Origin: Lophius americanus
Lineage: Eukaryota > Chordata > Actinopteri > Lophiiformes > Lophiidae
NCBI GenBank assembly: GCA_037951165.1
Contig: JBBDHG010000011.1
Coordinates: 762,501-826,500, forward strand
DNA: 64,000 nucleotides
Direction: 5' to 3'
The notes under the pieces are model-generated. The model saw only the letters and a program-made list of their open reading frames with translations. It had not been told where the DNA came from and searched no databases. A program made the position numbers and the translations under genes. This document shows, in pieces, positions 1 to 41,540 of the stretch (within the stretch, counting starts at the first letter, position 1; every line of letters begins with the position of its first letter).

Positions 1-93
1 AAGCCCAAAAAGGTAAATCTTTTTAATGAATGCAGGTGTAGGTAAGTGATGCATGTATTAGATGTTCAATAACTTGTTTTCATCTTTTGGCAG

Positions 94-29694
<29,601 letters not shown>

Positions 29695-30480
29695 CACTCA
29701 ATCTTAACGGACCACTGGAATTCTAGTTATTGATGTATACTTTTTTCACTTTGAAATAGTTAAATATTACCTTTTACTATTAGTGTGGTGACTTGGAAGA
29801 AAAGTTGGTCAAATTCCACAAGTTGCCTTCCTTACTGAGGTTTTGTTCCTATTTTACCTCTTTTGAAAATAAGTGAAATGTACAAAAACAAAACAAAGTC
29901 ACGATGAGCATTCCAGATTATTACCGAAAGATAGATCTTAGGCTAATTATGCAACTTTTGATTAAGCCTTTCCACTTCATGAGCGTTGTTGAAAATCTGC
30001 ATTAATCATGTTCTGTATCCATTCAACAGTTATTAATCGGTTCTTTCTTTGTATTAGCGTTATCGGTTAACGGACGGAGATGTAGGGGAGATGTAGGAAA
30101 AAAAGAAGTATGGGATATAAGCTACAAAACAGCATGAGTGAAAGCCAAAGAATACGAGAACATTTGCAATGGATAAATCTTGGCACATAGGGACATATCG
30201 AGTGATGTAACCAGTCTATAGCACTTTAGCTAACTCCATAAATTCAGAATTGAGGATAGACTTTGTCTTCTTGTACATTTTTCTCTTCTTATTTTCAACC
30301 TTACGGCATGATGTCACACAGGAGATCACACAGACCAAACGTAGATTTTTTTTTTTTTTGTTTAGATCTATTTAATCGTAGTCCTCTGCAGATTGAAATG
30401 CTTCCGAGTCTGCAGAGATGTACTGTATGTGCCTAACTAACTAACTGTTGTCTTGTACCAGTCTGAAGTGAAGCAAGTGG

Positions 30481-30505
30481 CTTCTTCTTCTTCTTCTTCT
30501 TCTTC
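30481..30505. repeat. (CTT)n microsatellite
   Basis: Eight uninterrupted CTT units downstream of the gpr158 stop codon. Confidence 0.95.
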
Positions 30506-30869
30506 AGCATTTTGTGACTGAACTATATAAACAGCATGCACAGCCAGGTATTGAGAGTAGTCGGATCCTACCGGTTTGTCAACTAAAGCAGTTAATGTGT
30601 TGACAAATATATGTAATTCTTTGAATATATATACCAGAGGTACTCCTCTTCCTGCTTTCATATTTCCAAAATCTCATTCAGGATGGTAGAGGTTATATTA
30701 GCATCTACATGAATGTGTGTCAAAAATGGCTCATTTATAAACTGTAAAGAAAAAAACAGGAATAGGAAAACAATGGCAGGACACAAAGGAAATAATCTGC
30801 ACCAGCTTTGTCTATGAATCCAGCATGCCTCTTTCTGTTGGCTTGCACCAAGTGTAAGTGTATACTTAT

Positions 30870-30929
30870 ATGTGTGTGTGTGTGTGTGTGTGTGTTTGTG
30901 TGCGTAAGTGTGTCTGTGTGTGTGTGTCG
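30870..30929. repeat. (GT)n microsatellite
   Basis: Interrupted GT run, source of spurious His-Thr frames on the minus strand. Confidence 0.95.
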
Positions 30930-33486
30930 ACACAGGACCCCAAATTTCAAGTCACAATATGAAAACGGGAGTTGAACCTATGGAATACATCCTGGGAGAG
31001 TCCCTCTGTCTTTATATCGCCTCTATGAAAAACCCCAACACTGAAAGGTAAACAGGTTAGAAATGTCCTTTTACAGATGGCTTAATATGATAATATTGAT
31101 TGTAAGTTGAGTAAGTTTCGAGGCCATTTTTCCAATTCATGACAGTTACTTTATAGTTATGAACTGGAACCATGGCAACATCTCTACAACAATGTTCAAC
31201 GGGGCAGGAAGCACGCGTCGTTAGATGGGTATAAATCAAAAAAAATCAAGGCAAAGTAAAATTAAATTAAGATTGCAGATACAAAGAAATACAGTAGTGG
31301 GCCCAGGTCAAACGAAGGACCAAAACTAACTGTAGTTATCTCAAAAAATCACTAAACTACTTTTGAAATGGTAAATCTACAAATGTGCAAAGTACAATTT
31401 GACGGTCATGTTGATAAACAGGCAGAAATATATCGGGTTTCAACCCCTGCCACTTTTGCAAAAACATACCGACTTATTAAAATATTCACAATTTCCTATG
31501 TCAAGTTCCTAAGAACATTTATACCTACCAGCTCAGCGTCATCATGGTTCGGTCCGAAATCTCGGTTGGTTTGGAGTCTGTCCTGATTATGTTGTTTTCA
31601 ATCTAGCTGAAAACAAAGGTTGTGGCAGCCGTAGAAGAATCTGTAGGGCTAATAATTTTCACAACGATCAAGGAAATGTGCTAATAATTGATTCCAGTAG
31701 ATCATTTTGTTGACTTAGTACTGATAATATGCATGGAACCATATTTCAGCATTTGTAATTTAGTGACCCTGGTCCAAATGAACTTCCTGTTTTTGACCTC
31801 TGTGATTATCAGAGCACTTAGGTTTCTTGTCTTCTCTCGTTGTAGAGATGCTGCCCACTATTCAGTACGTAGAGGTTCTTAGAAAAGATACAGATAGCAA
31901 CTGTTGTGCTTTACAACATCTGTAGATTCTTTTGAAAAGTAAAACTAAACCTTCCAACGTGTTCTCACTTCCATTGGCTTAAATATGACTGCTTGGTCAG
32001 CTGCCCTCGAGCGTCAGTTGTGGACGTGCAGGGGTCCGTTGTCTAGTGAGCCATAATAAAATATCTAGTTAGACATAAAATGTATGGCTAATTTTATCAC
32101 ATAGTCATAAAAGCACACGTTAAAGGCTGTGCAGCATTGTTAAATTAGCATTCAAGCATTAGACCCATCCCTGAGGAGCCTGTGAGGTACTTCAGGAGCA
32201 ATAGTGGGGGTTCTACTTCCTGAGCTACAGCTGCCCTAGGCTTTCAAAATATTACTTGATCAACGTAAGACCTGTTATAACTTTTGAACTTCTAATTTCA
32301 CAGTTTGGTGATTTGTTATACGTTCAATCGCCACCAGTGTGGTTATAGGGACACATTTCATCATTCTGATTGAAGAAGTCAGGTCCACTCTTTACAAGAG
32401 ACTTGATTTACTATCCTCTGTTGTTTACATTCACTGACACATTCAATCGAAACAGCCATGGTTCTTGTGCTTAAGTATTCATTCTTGTTAGCGTTCATGT
32501 CCTTCGAATAACAATATGGGAAAAACCAAACCTTTAAAACCTTAATAGATGACTCATTCCTCGAAAGACTGAATACATACGCGCAATATCTCAAAACCAC
32601 CAGTAGCTGTAATGTTAGCTCCTATGTCTGAGTTTGGCTAACGTTAGCTAACGTTGTTATTTTTTCAAGGCCATGCTCAGAGGTGAACTCACCACAAATG
32701 CTAATGTTAGCTTCAACATTCTGCAAAGTATTGATTACTATTTTAAAGCAGAGGGTTGCCCATCACAAGATTCATGCTAAAAATCCAACGCCCCTCAAAG
32801 GTCAGCAACCTTGGCCAATGGTCATCCTCGTCTTACTTCATCTACCACTGTGTTTAAAGGACGTCGGTGGACTTTGATCCACTTTAAATTTGCTCATCAC
32901 TTCTATTTTTTCCCTGACTTTTTTGTATAATGAATCATTTATTACTTACCTACAGTCCGGGCATCCCATGAGTTATGGAATCTTTTTTGAGCAGTCAAAG
33001 GTCAATACGAAGGGCATGTCCTGTAAATAATGAACATACAGATGGGAAAAAATATTCCAGGGCCCTAGAAAAATGAAAAAGGGGCAAGAACTTTAGCATA
33101 AGGCCATTGACCAGGCTGCCACACTGGCTGTAAGAACAATCTGATGGTATTTATAATGTAATATTTATTTGAAATCATAAAATGACGACCTCTGAACTGC
33201 CCTCTATCTCTGTATTAAAAGTTCCGGAGTAGCATAATGCGTGTTCCTCCCAGTCGAATGCAAGTAGGCCGAAGCCCACTGATGAGTTAAAGTGATCTTT
33301 TTTAAAATTAGGCTCAGCCATGTGGTCAGTGCAATGTAATCAATTAATAATCTGAATAAACCTTTTGGGTTTTGATTTTTGTCAATGTTTTGTATCAAAA
33401 TGTCTAAATGTTCATTGTGCACTAAAATCAGAAGAAAATGATGTGGTCATCAGTATATAACCTGATAAAGATATAATACTTTAAGG

Positions 33487-34074
33487 CAGGAGTCCCCAAC
33501 CGTCTTTGCACCGGTTTATTATAGAAAGTATTTTTTGCGGAGTGTTAATAATGGACGTCCAGACTATTATGCGTATTTTTTTCTTTTTTTTTAAGCATTC
33601 ATTACCGAAAAACTCTGCTTCTCTGAGATATTGGAGCGGCTGCAATCCCTGTGACCCCGAACAGGATAAGTGGTTCGAAATAATACATAAATAAATGAAT
33701 GGAAGCAACTTTCTCAGCGCTTTCTTGGTGATTTTGAAATATTAAGCCTGGACTTTGATTTCGGCAGTGATGTAAAATCAAACATAATTTCTGGCCCTCT
33801 GTCTTTTACAAGCTCGAAGACTTGATATTCTTTCCGGAAAGACATTGAACATTTGTCACAGAACTTCTTTAAACAGATTTCGGATCCATTCTAGCCATGT
33901 CACTGCAGACCAACTGGGATAACAACGTTCTCTTCTCTCTTAGTCTCCATCAAAATTACAAGCGGTGTCAAAAACTTTTTACTTTTTTTTCTTTCAAATT
34001 TGTTTCCTATTGACCCAATAGAGAATCCTTCATGACCCGGTTAAGGTCTGCGGTCCGGTGCTTGGGAACCACTG
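33487..34074. mobile_element. Non-autonomous hAT element with 8-bp target duplication
   Basis: The left end reads CAGGAGTCCCCAACC...GCACCGG. The right end, reverse-complemented, reads CAGTGGTTCCCAAGCACCGG. These are typical hAT terminal inverted repeats. Flanks ctttaagg (33479-33486) and ctttgagg (34075-34082) are an 8-bp target duplication with one mismatch. No transposase is present. A LINE-tail-like piece (33640-33700: 'gaccccgaacaggataagtg' then aaataaatgaatgg) lies inside, probably a nested insertion. Confidence 0.87.
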
Positions 34075-35743
34075 CTTTGAGGTAAATTGTTACAATTACA
34101 TCATTACTAAATGTTGTCATGAAATTCCTCAATATTTGAGCTCTGTAGGAATTTTTACTTATCGTGGTAAAATCAAATCAGTGCTTATCAGTGAAAGCGC
34201 AAAAAAACCAAAACCCAACCCAAAAACCAAAATCATAAATTGGTATTTTTTTATTTGAACAGCTCAACTGAAACTAATCCAGTGTCAAACATTTTCACTT
34301 CCTTAAACGATTTGGTGTTCATTGCGGCGACGCGATTGGCTCCATAAACATGATTTAGATGCTACATCTTCAATCTGCCTCCACCCACTGAAAAATGATC
34401 CTTGCCTCTGACCTGTGGGGGGGCTCGACTGAAATATTTCAAAAGTGGAAGGGTTTGCCTTACAGCGGGAGATTCGTCACCGCTCCTGCTTTTTATGAGC
34501 TCCTTCGGGGACGGCGTCTGAGTAGAAGTGTCGACGTGCATGGATCGATTGTAAAGTTTTGATGGATCTGTATGATATTTATGAACCAGATGTTAGCCGT
34601 CATCCATCATAGGTATCGTGGATGAAGAATCCTACCAGGGGACCCCCGGTATGACACTGCAAGAGCCTTTTTTCTTGTGACTTTAGTCTTAGGAATCACT
34701 GCCGTGTTGAATTTTACTGCCCTGAGTGATGAATAATATGCTGTACATTTTTAAAACAAGCCTCTTGTAGGAAACCTTTTTTTTTTTTTTTTTTTTGAGA
34801 AGGAGATGCGTTTCATTTTAATCACTTGTAGAATCTGCATGACCTTTGATTGGGCTTTGAAAGCAGTTTATTTATTTTTTTGGGTTTTCCCTGGTATGAA
34901 AAACAGATTTTTCTTTATTTATGTTTATTGTAATCTTTTACACACTTTGCCAATGAGATTTCCAAATCAGAGCTAGCTGGTGCACAAAGGAAACACGATT
35001 ACTATAGAGCAGCAGGTAATAACGATGCAATATCTCACCAATATACTACGGAATATGTCTAACTTTCACTCAGTGTGTTTGATTTCATATAATAGTTTGT
35101 TTGCTGGAGCGCTCCTCGGTTCCGTCAGTCCATAGCCGTGTGTTAAAGTGTGCATACATAACCGCTGTCTAACTGTTTATTCCTCTGGAGGTGATCATTG
35201 TGTTTTGGCCACGTCATTGATGAACCAGTGAAAGTTTGAACCTCCGCCATTTATTTGGGTGTATAAATCGAGACCGTTGTTCTTGTTCCACCTTGGACAT
35301 AGACGACCGTGTCCTGTAGCTCCTTGTCCATCAGTCCGATCTTACCTATTGTGCGTTTCATTGGCTCATTTAAAACCTGACTCCTCTTCTCTCGTGACCA
35401 AAACCAAGTCACCCAATGGCGAGTAAAACTACTACTATTGCTACTACTACTACTATTCAATGCTGTAACGTCGTAAATCTTGTGGCTTCTGCATGAATAC
35501 ATGAAAAAAAAAACTAGGACCGATGTTTCACTGCCCTTGATAGAACAAAAATGTTAAAAAATTGATCTTTAATGGACTGTTACAAGTTGTATAGTGAGTG
35601 ATACTGTCCCTAATCAACTGTATGATGTGCTTGTTATGACTATTGCTCTACGACAAGCTTATAGCGTTGATATATGGGAATATTCAGTAGATTTATATTG
35701 TGTTATATTGTGATAGCATGTACATAAAAGATACCTCCTCTGC

Positions 35744-35749
35744 AATAAA
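35744..35749 (+). terminator. gpr158: Candidate gpr158 poly(A) signal AATAAA
   Basis: AATAAA in 'ctctgcaataaatattt', followed from 35770 by the GU-rich run cgtgttctgtgtgtttctg, as expected for a cleavage and polyadenylation site. About 6 kb after the stop codon. Repeat sequence begins just beyond it (35797). Confidence 0.5.
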
Positions 35750-35796
35750 TATTTATATGAAAATGAAGGGCGTGTTCTGTGTGTTTCTGAATTTGA

Positions 35797-35995
35797 AGCT
35801 TTAGTGAAAGTTCAATTATTCTTTCAGCTGTTCCCTTCAGGGGTCACCTGTTTCCCACTCGCCCTGTCCTCTGCACCATCTTCTGTCACACCAACCAACT
35901 ACATGTCCTCTCTCACCACATCCAGAGACCTCCTCTTTGTTCTTTCCCTTGTTCTCCTGCCTGGGTTCCATCTCCATCATCCTTCTACAACCTTC
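35797..35995. repeat. Fish interspersed-repeat fragment
   Basis: Phrases 'cccttcaggggtcacc', 'ccctgtcctctgcaccatct', 'tctgtcacaccaaccaacta' and 'catgtcctctctcaccacat' match a very common teleost interspersed repeat as remembered. Class not assigned. It begins directly after the presumed gpr158 poly(A) region. Confidence 0.6.
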
Positions 35996-37149
35996 ATAAT
36001 CCCGTCGGAAGTTGAAAAGACTCTTGTGATACATTTGTGCTTAGTAATCACCCCTGCCTCAAGTTTGTGTCCTTATTCCTCGTGTGGATATGCTGTCGGA
36101 GAAACCCTGACCCCTTAAAAGCCTCGTGCATCTTAGCCACTTGAGGATAAGCGTGTCTTGGCGACTGTCCTGAAATGCTTTTATGGCTTGTTGTGGTCTT
36201 TTGGGCAGAGATCAATGAAGGCTCTGCAGGGAGAGAGAGATACAAGATGGTATCAGATGCTGACTCCAGACCCCTTCAAAAAAAACGGGGATTGACACTG
36301 AAGTACTCGCCAAGGCGGAATTATTTATTCAGAAGAAGTCGAAGGAAAATTAAGTTCTTTCTCTCTTAATTCACATCCTACCAAATTGGTGTAATGAGTT
36401 TAATGCAGTAAGAATTGAGTTCAAATTATAAAAACTATTTTTTCGATGAATACGGCAGTGACATTGCAGAAGGCCGCTGCGTTAGCAAACATGTTAGCAT
36501 TGATTCCTGTTCACAGGAGCACTTTAGGACCCCTTAAAATAAATAAATGATCAATACAGGCATCTGCAGGGAGGGAAATTAGCAGAACGTCGGAGGGGAA
36601 AACAGAGATTATCTGTGATGAGGAGATACCAGAGTTATTAGTCTTCCATTTGATATGCATTACATTGCTGATTTCATCACATAGAATTCAACCTTTGAAG
36701 CAGCTTTATTCAATATTCTTATAATAACAAGGCATCAAATGGCTGTTCAGAATATTATCTTCTGAATCTTCGGCCCCCTCAGATTTATGAAGCTTTATAT
36801 CGAACGTCGGCTCATTTTTTAGGTGTAAACTTTGCCTCTCATGACTCTTAAAACGTTAATCTAAGCAAAAGAGGAATTCTGCTTCCAGCGAGAAACTAAC
36901 TGTTAATATGCTGTTTGGCAATAAACAGCAACGGGACATAGTTAGATAACACAATGTAAAGACGTTTCTGGTCACTGCTGGTTGCATTCGTTTGAGTTTT
37001 GATGGCAACTCATCATGTTTTGTTCTGATAATGTATCTTTCCTGTTCCATAAACTAAACTTTAAGAATTGCACTTATTTAATGGACTGTACCTACACAGC
37101 ATCCCGCTCAACCAGTCAAAGCACCGCACAACACAAGACAGATGCAAAC

Positions 37150-37290
37150 CTCATTCACACAGCGGTGACTTTGACAGTGAAGCAGATCGGGGGTCAGTAT
37201 CTTGGAGAACAACAGGGGTCGGGGATCGAACTCATGACATTCCGATAACTGGCCAACTTCTCTACCTTCTGAGCTACAGCAACTCTAACA
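37150..37290. repeat. Fish interspersed-repeat fragment with tRNA-B-box-like text
   Basis: 'ggggatcgaactcatgacat' followed by 'accttctgagctacagc' resembles the common teleost repeat 'gggattcgaacc...accactgagccacagc'. Although GATCGAAC resembles a B box, no cloverleaf tRNA can be drawn. Confidence 0.5.
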
Positions 37291-38266
37291 AACGCATGGC
37301 AGCTAATTACCTTGATGGGGTAATATAACAATCCCTTTTTCCCACTGTGTTTCTCAGGTCTTCCCTTATGGTATGTCTGACAAAGTCTCGTGGGCACGAT
37401 AACTGGGTCATGACCAACAAATGTCAATGACCTCATACGGATAAAACTGTGTGGTCCGTGAATCTGTTTTACAAGATTCCAGGATGAGGCTCGCTCCTGA
37501 GCCCAGAGAGGCCTTCTCTGTTATAGCAGGTCTGTCTGTAAAAAATACATATATATATAAGTAAGACACCTTGTATTGCTCTTTTTTTACCCTCGATAAA
37601 TCAAAGTTGTGCAGCCATGATATGTGCCTGTTCGCCAGCGACCCCCCCGCCTCTCCTGTGGTCCGTGTGAGAGTCACAGTCGGTTATTTGGGTACCTCTG
37701 TGTTGTCTTTGCAAGACGGCGGGACAAACGTTCCAGCATGGCAGTACTTATTTTTACATCTCAGATGGTGATCGGAGCGTGAATCACAGCCTTTTGTGAA
37801 TCACAGCCTTTTGTGGCGTCTCCACGTGGGAAGACTTGGGCGGCAGTGAGGTGGAGGAAGGACAGGAGACGAGAGGAAGGTGATCGCCAGGCACAAGCTC
37901 GCACGCTCCATCGCTGACTCATCTGTCTTTCAAACGCGGGGATGGTCATGAGGGAGGGGGTGCTGGTGGTGGAGGAGGAGTAGTAGGAGGGGGCGGGATG
38001 TGGAGCACATTGTGTGTGTCGTGGCGGACTGGTGACTCACGGGAGGTGTGTGTGGGCACCCAGTAGGTGTCTGTTCACACACACAGGTGAAACATGACAT
38101 AATGACGTGATGTGTTGCACTTAATCACCTCTTGGTGAGTTGAGACATTTTGAGGGAGAAGAGAAACCAAAGAACCCAAACCACAAACTCTTCTGTCACA
38201 CCAGAAACACAAACGCAGATCTCATTACAACACGGACATTTTTATCATCATACTTTATTATACTTT

Positions 38267-38329
38267 AAAATATCCCCCATTATTATACTGTGATAATAAG
38301 GGGGGATATTTTCCCCCCTTATTATCACA
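38267..38329. repeat. Overlapping inverted repeats (two alternative hairpins)
   Basis: Arm 38289-38305 pairs perfectly with 38313-38329 (17 bp, 7-nt loop). Arm 38267-38286 pairs with 38293-38312 (19 of 20 bp, 6-nt loop). Because 38293-38305 belongs to both stems, only one can form at a time. Sequence is of the 'ataataagggggg' type. Confidence 0.92.
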
Positions 38330-39368
38330 TATAAAACTCAATTGTTGATTCGTTATGGAAGTTTTTTGAAAACACATTTTTGTGGTACTAGCATAATTGT
38401 TAGACCGCTTGAATAGCAGGTGAGTGGTAGTGGGATCGATGCCCGTATTCTCCACATAACGTTGGGATAGCTATAGCTCAGGATTTTGAGCGATCTAGAA
38501 CCATATTGAGGACCGGAGGTCCGGTCCCAGGATTCCTCTGCAGTCTATCAGTCATAGAGTCCCTGATCTAAACACAAAACCTCTATTTCCCCCCCAGAAG
38601 CTGCCCACTGTTCCGGGGGGATTGAGAGCAATCTCACTATCATGTATTGTAAGTAACTGTAACTGAATGTAATGAATAAAGCTTGACTTTATTATTATTT
38701 ATTATTTATTAAAGGTCTGTCTCGTGTTCGGTTGAGATTCACCGTTTCGCCCGTTTTTGAATGTTTTTGGACGGTGGGAGGAAAATAGGAAGCACCCACA
38801 ACTCTCTTGGCTAAAGAAAGGTAATATAATAATAAATAAACAGCTAAATTTCATATCTTAAAACCTGGAGAGGGGCCGGACCCAAGAAGAGGTAAATTAA
38901 AATGTTTTGTGATATCTTGATCAGTGGGCACCAGACCGAAACTGGACTCACCTGAAAGCCATTGGCTGACGTTCTTTTTTTTAATCACCTGACCAACATT
39001 CCCCTATTTAGGTCTGATAGTGAGTCTGTGAGACTACAGGAGGTCCAAGAAGCCTTGAACTCTGACATACTTTTCATTGTCACATGTGTTTTGGGTAAAC
39101 TGAACCTTTAAGTAATCACACTTGCAAAACCGGAATTGGTTCATATTTTGCCCACATTCTCAGAGAGCGCTGCCTCTTGCATCACTCAAAGTAGACGCAG
39201 AAGAGCTCAGCCAGTAGGCAGGGAGCTGCCCACAAGGTCCGGCTCCTCCATCCAGGAGGTCACACTCCGGTCTGGACTCCCACTCAGCTTCCCCAGCCTC
39301 AGCGGTGGCTGATTATTATAAGAACCCCAGTGATGTGAGCGTTTATGACTCACACAGAGCCTCTGTTA

Positions 39369-39411
39369 CACTCCTCCTCCTCCTCCTCCTCCTCCTCTTC
39401 CTCCTCCTCCA
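39369..39411. repeat. (CTC)n repeat
   Basis: Slightly interrupted CTC/CCT trinucleotide run. It yields spurious poly-Leu frames. Confidence 0.92.
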
Positions 39412-39932
39412 CCACTACTACCACCTCCACAACCAGAGGGTTGGCAGAGAATCCCCGCGCAAACAGGCACCCTCTGTTCAATCATGTACGCACAGATGAA
39501 TAAGTCATCCAATCATCTTCGTCCTCATCAATAAATGTCCTCGTTTGATTGCTGTAGAAACAAACAACTGGAAACAGCTCACCAGAACCCTGACGCTGGT
39601 TCTGTTTTATGTAGGAGCAGCTCATACCAGCGATTGACGCATCTCTGGAGGAGTGACGCGCTGGCTGGCCATGTAAGAACATCCATAAACTCAACGACAT
39701 TTAATCCTTTTTGTTTGTACGCTTGGGATTTTTGTTCTCTTCTATCAATGAGAGGAGTATGAAACTCAACCGGAGATCCACTGCCTGAGGATTTAGAGGT
39801 GGAAGGGTGGGTTGGTTGGTCTCAGGAGGAAGATCAGGTTTTAGGGGCTGGAGGTCTGGTACCAGAAACACTGAGGTGATGGATCTTTGACCTTACAGCC
39901 ATACTCCCACAACTCAGAGAAATGAGGCTAGT

Positions 39933-39948
39933 GTCACGCCGGCGTGAC
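39933..39948. repeat. 16-bp perfect palindrome GTCACGCCGGCGTGAC
   Basis: A perfect 16-bp GC-rich palindrome at the upstream edge of the family A copy at 39945. No palindrome of this type is seen at the other copies. Confidence 0.9.
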
Positions 39949-40205
39949 CCCTAACCTCACAGGTTACAACTGGAGTGTGGTGCTACATAGAACTGTCTCT
40001 ATAGCTTTGGTTAATGCCTCCTCCTCAGTGTCTCCTTCGTCCTATGGTGTCCCCCAGGGCTCAACCATTGGCCCCTTACTCTTTAGCATATACATCCTCT
40101 CCCTGGGTCGTATCATAAACAGGTTCAGTCACATTTTTCAATAAGATGCTCAAAATGTATTCAACCAAACAGCTGAACAGGACATTAAAGGCTTAATTAA
40201 ACATT
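39945..40205 (+). repeat. Family A: LINE-derived non-autonomous repeat, longest RT piece
   Basis: A + strand frame reads VVLHRTVSIALVNASSSV, then SYGVPQGSTIGPLLFSIYI and LGRIINRFSH, a conserved reverse-transcriptase segment of fish L2-like non-LTR elements. The catalytic Y-A-D-D that should follow is missing: the sequence passes straight to 'agatgctcaaaatg' and 'caaccaaacagctgaacagg', as in the other copies. Confidence 0.8.
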
Positions 40206-40489
40206 TTGCTGTTTTTTCTTTCCATATAGACCGATATATAATGTGCGACGCTTCTGCAGAGAGTAGAACGATGGTTTGTGCAATATTGCTCCAAAACCCC
40301 AAGATGTGTTCAAAAACAATGTTGTTATTCTTCTTCGTTTTTATTTATACTTTTATCTATTCCCTTATCGTATCATATTATTTTTTCTTCGCCCTGATTG
40401 GTCTCAAGTTTGTCTCGTTCTGCCTCCTCTGCACAGGGTTTATTAGTCTATGTGTCCGAGCCTTTGTCCCAGCGTCTCATTTTTTTTGG

Positions 40490-40491
40490 GA

Positions 40492-40536
<45 letters not shown>

Positions 40537-40550
40537 TCTCTCTCCCTTCA
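40490..40550. repeat. (CT)n microsatellite
   Basis: Interrupted CT run giving poly-Ser-Leu frames in all readings. Not coding. Confidence 0.96.
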
Positions 40551-41319
40551 CTTGTGTGTTGTTTTCCTGATAGCTCTGATCACCAGTGTAACAAACTCCA
40601 GGTTTCTAAAGTCCATCCACACCTTTTCCTCCAGTCGTCTGATTTCCTTTGTGGTTCCAATCCTAACAAATGAGCGACTTTGAGAACGAGGCCGATAATT
40701 TGTCGCGTCCGGATGGACGAACATTGAATACAACGGCAGCACCAATAAATATACTAAGACAAAGGAATACCAGCACATTTCAGAGAAGGAAATACAACTA
40801 ACAGCCCCAACCTTTAATTATTCCACGATAAGACAAGCCTCCGTTTGCCAACTACACTTACAGCTTGATTGATTACACAAAATGATCACAAACCCAGAAG
40901 GCTAATAGGCAATTAATCTGTGGCGCTGACAGGATGAGGCCGGTTCGGGCTCCTCTTTCATTCTGAAGGAGGAACTTTGGGTAATGGATTTGGCTCAAAC
41001 TGACTTATACATTGTTTTTGGAGATGAGCTAAATATTGGTAATCAATGGCGTTACTGAAACCCGCGGTGTCATTCCTCACCGGGTTCCTCCTCCACAGCC
41101 GGAACTGCCGATGAGAATGTCCTGTGTGTGTTGAGCTGGTTCCTAGTGATGAATCCTCAGTGGCGGCATTCCACTCCTCACATCCTGATAAAGCCTGAAG
41201 ACACCTCGACCAATCACTGGAGGCGATTTCTTGCTATTTCATTATATCACTGAGAAATCGGGGATATTGCTGAATTGTCATCATGGCCGCCGCAGATCCT
41301 TCAGGAAATAACTCGCAAA

Positions 41320-41540
41320 CCATTTAACGGCTCATTTTTAGATTTTATACCCACATAGACTTTAGTGTGAGGAAGAACTGGATGATTTGGGCAAAGGTAA
41401 GTTGCATATTTCTGCCACTAGGAGGAGCTTTATGTTCAAACTCTTCCAGGCCATGATTTCCTAACCGTTGGTCCGAGTTAGTCCAGATGTGGTGAATATG
41501 AATCGACTCCAGGAGATCTATCTTTTATTCTCTTTATTTA
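41320..41540 (+). repeat. Family B dispersed repeat
   Basis: In order: 'ttatacccacatagacttta', 'gaggaagaactgga', 'gcatatttctgccactagga', 'ggagctttat', 'aaccgttggtccgagtta' and 'tatgaatcgactccaggaga'. One of the best-preserved copies, together with 62870. Confidence 0.75.

Larger units (their letters stand above)
29695..35770 (+). other. gpr158: Probable gpr158 3' UTR or downstream flank
   Basis: No further gene is visible. It contains a CTT repeat (30481-30505), a GT repeat (30870-30929), a 588-bp hAT element (33487-34074) and T-rich stretches (34770-34795). AATAAA occurs at 32055, 33355 and 35744. The last is followed 20-40 nt later by a GU-rich stretch (cgtgttctgtgtgtttctg), the best-formed poly(A) site. 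A 6-kb 3' UTR is therefore possible but not proven. Confidence 0.5.

Noticed and set aside
37150..37290. Possible tRNA (B-box-like ggatcgaac)
   Set aside because: No A box at the right distance and no cloverleaf. It matches a common interspersed repeat.
40241..40683. Overlapping + strand frames with Ser-Leu runs
   Set aside because: Caused by a CT microsatellite next to a family A repeat. No splice context or conserved protein.
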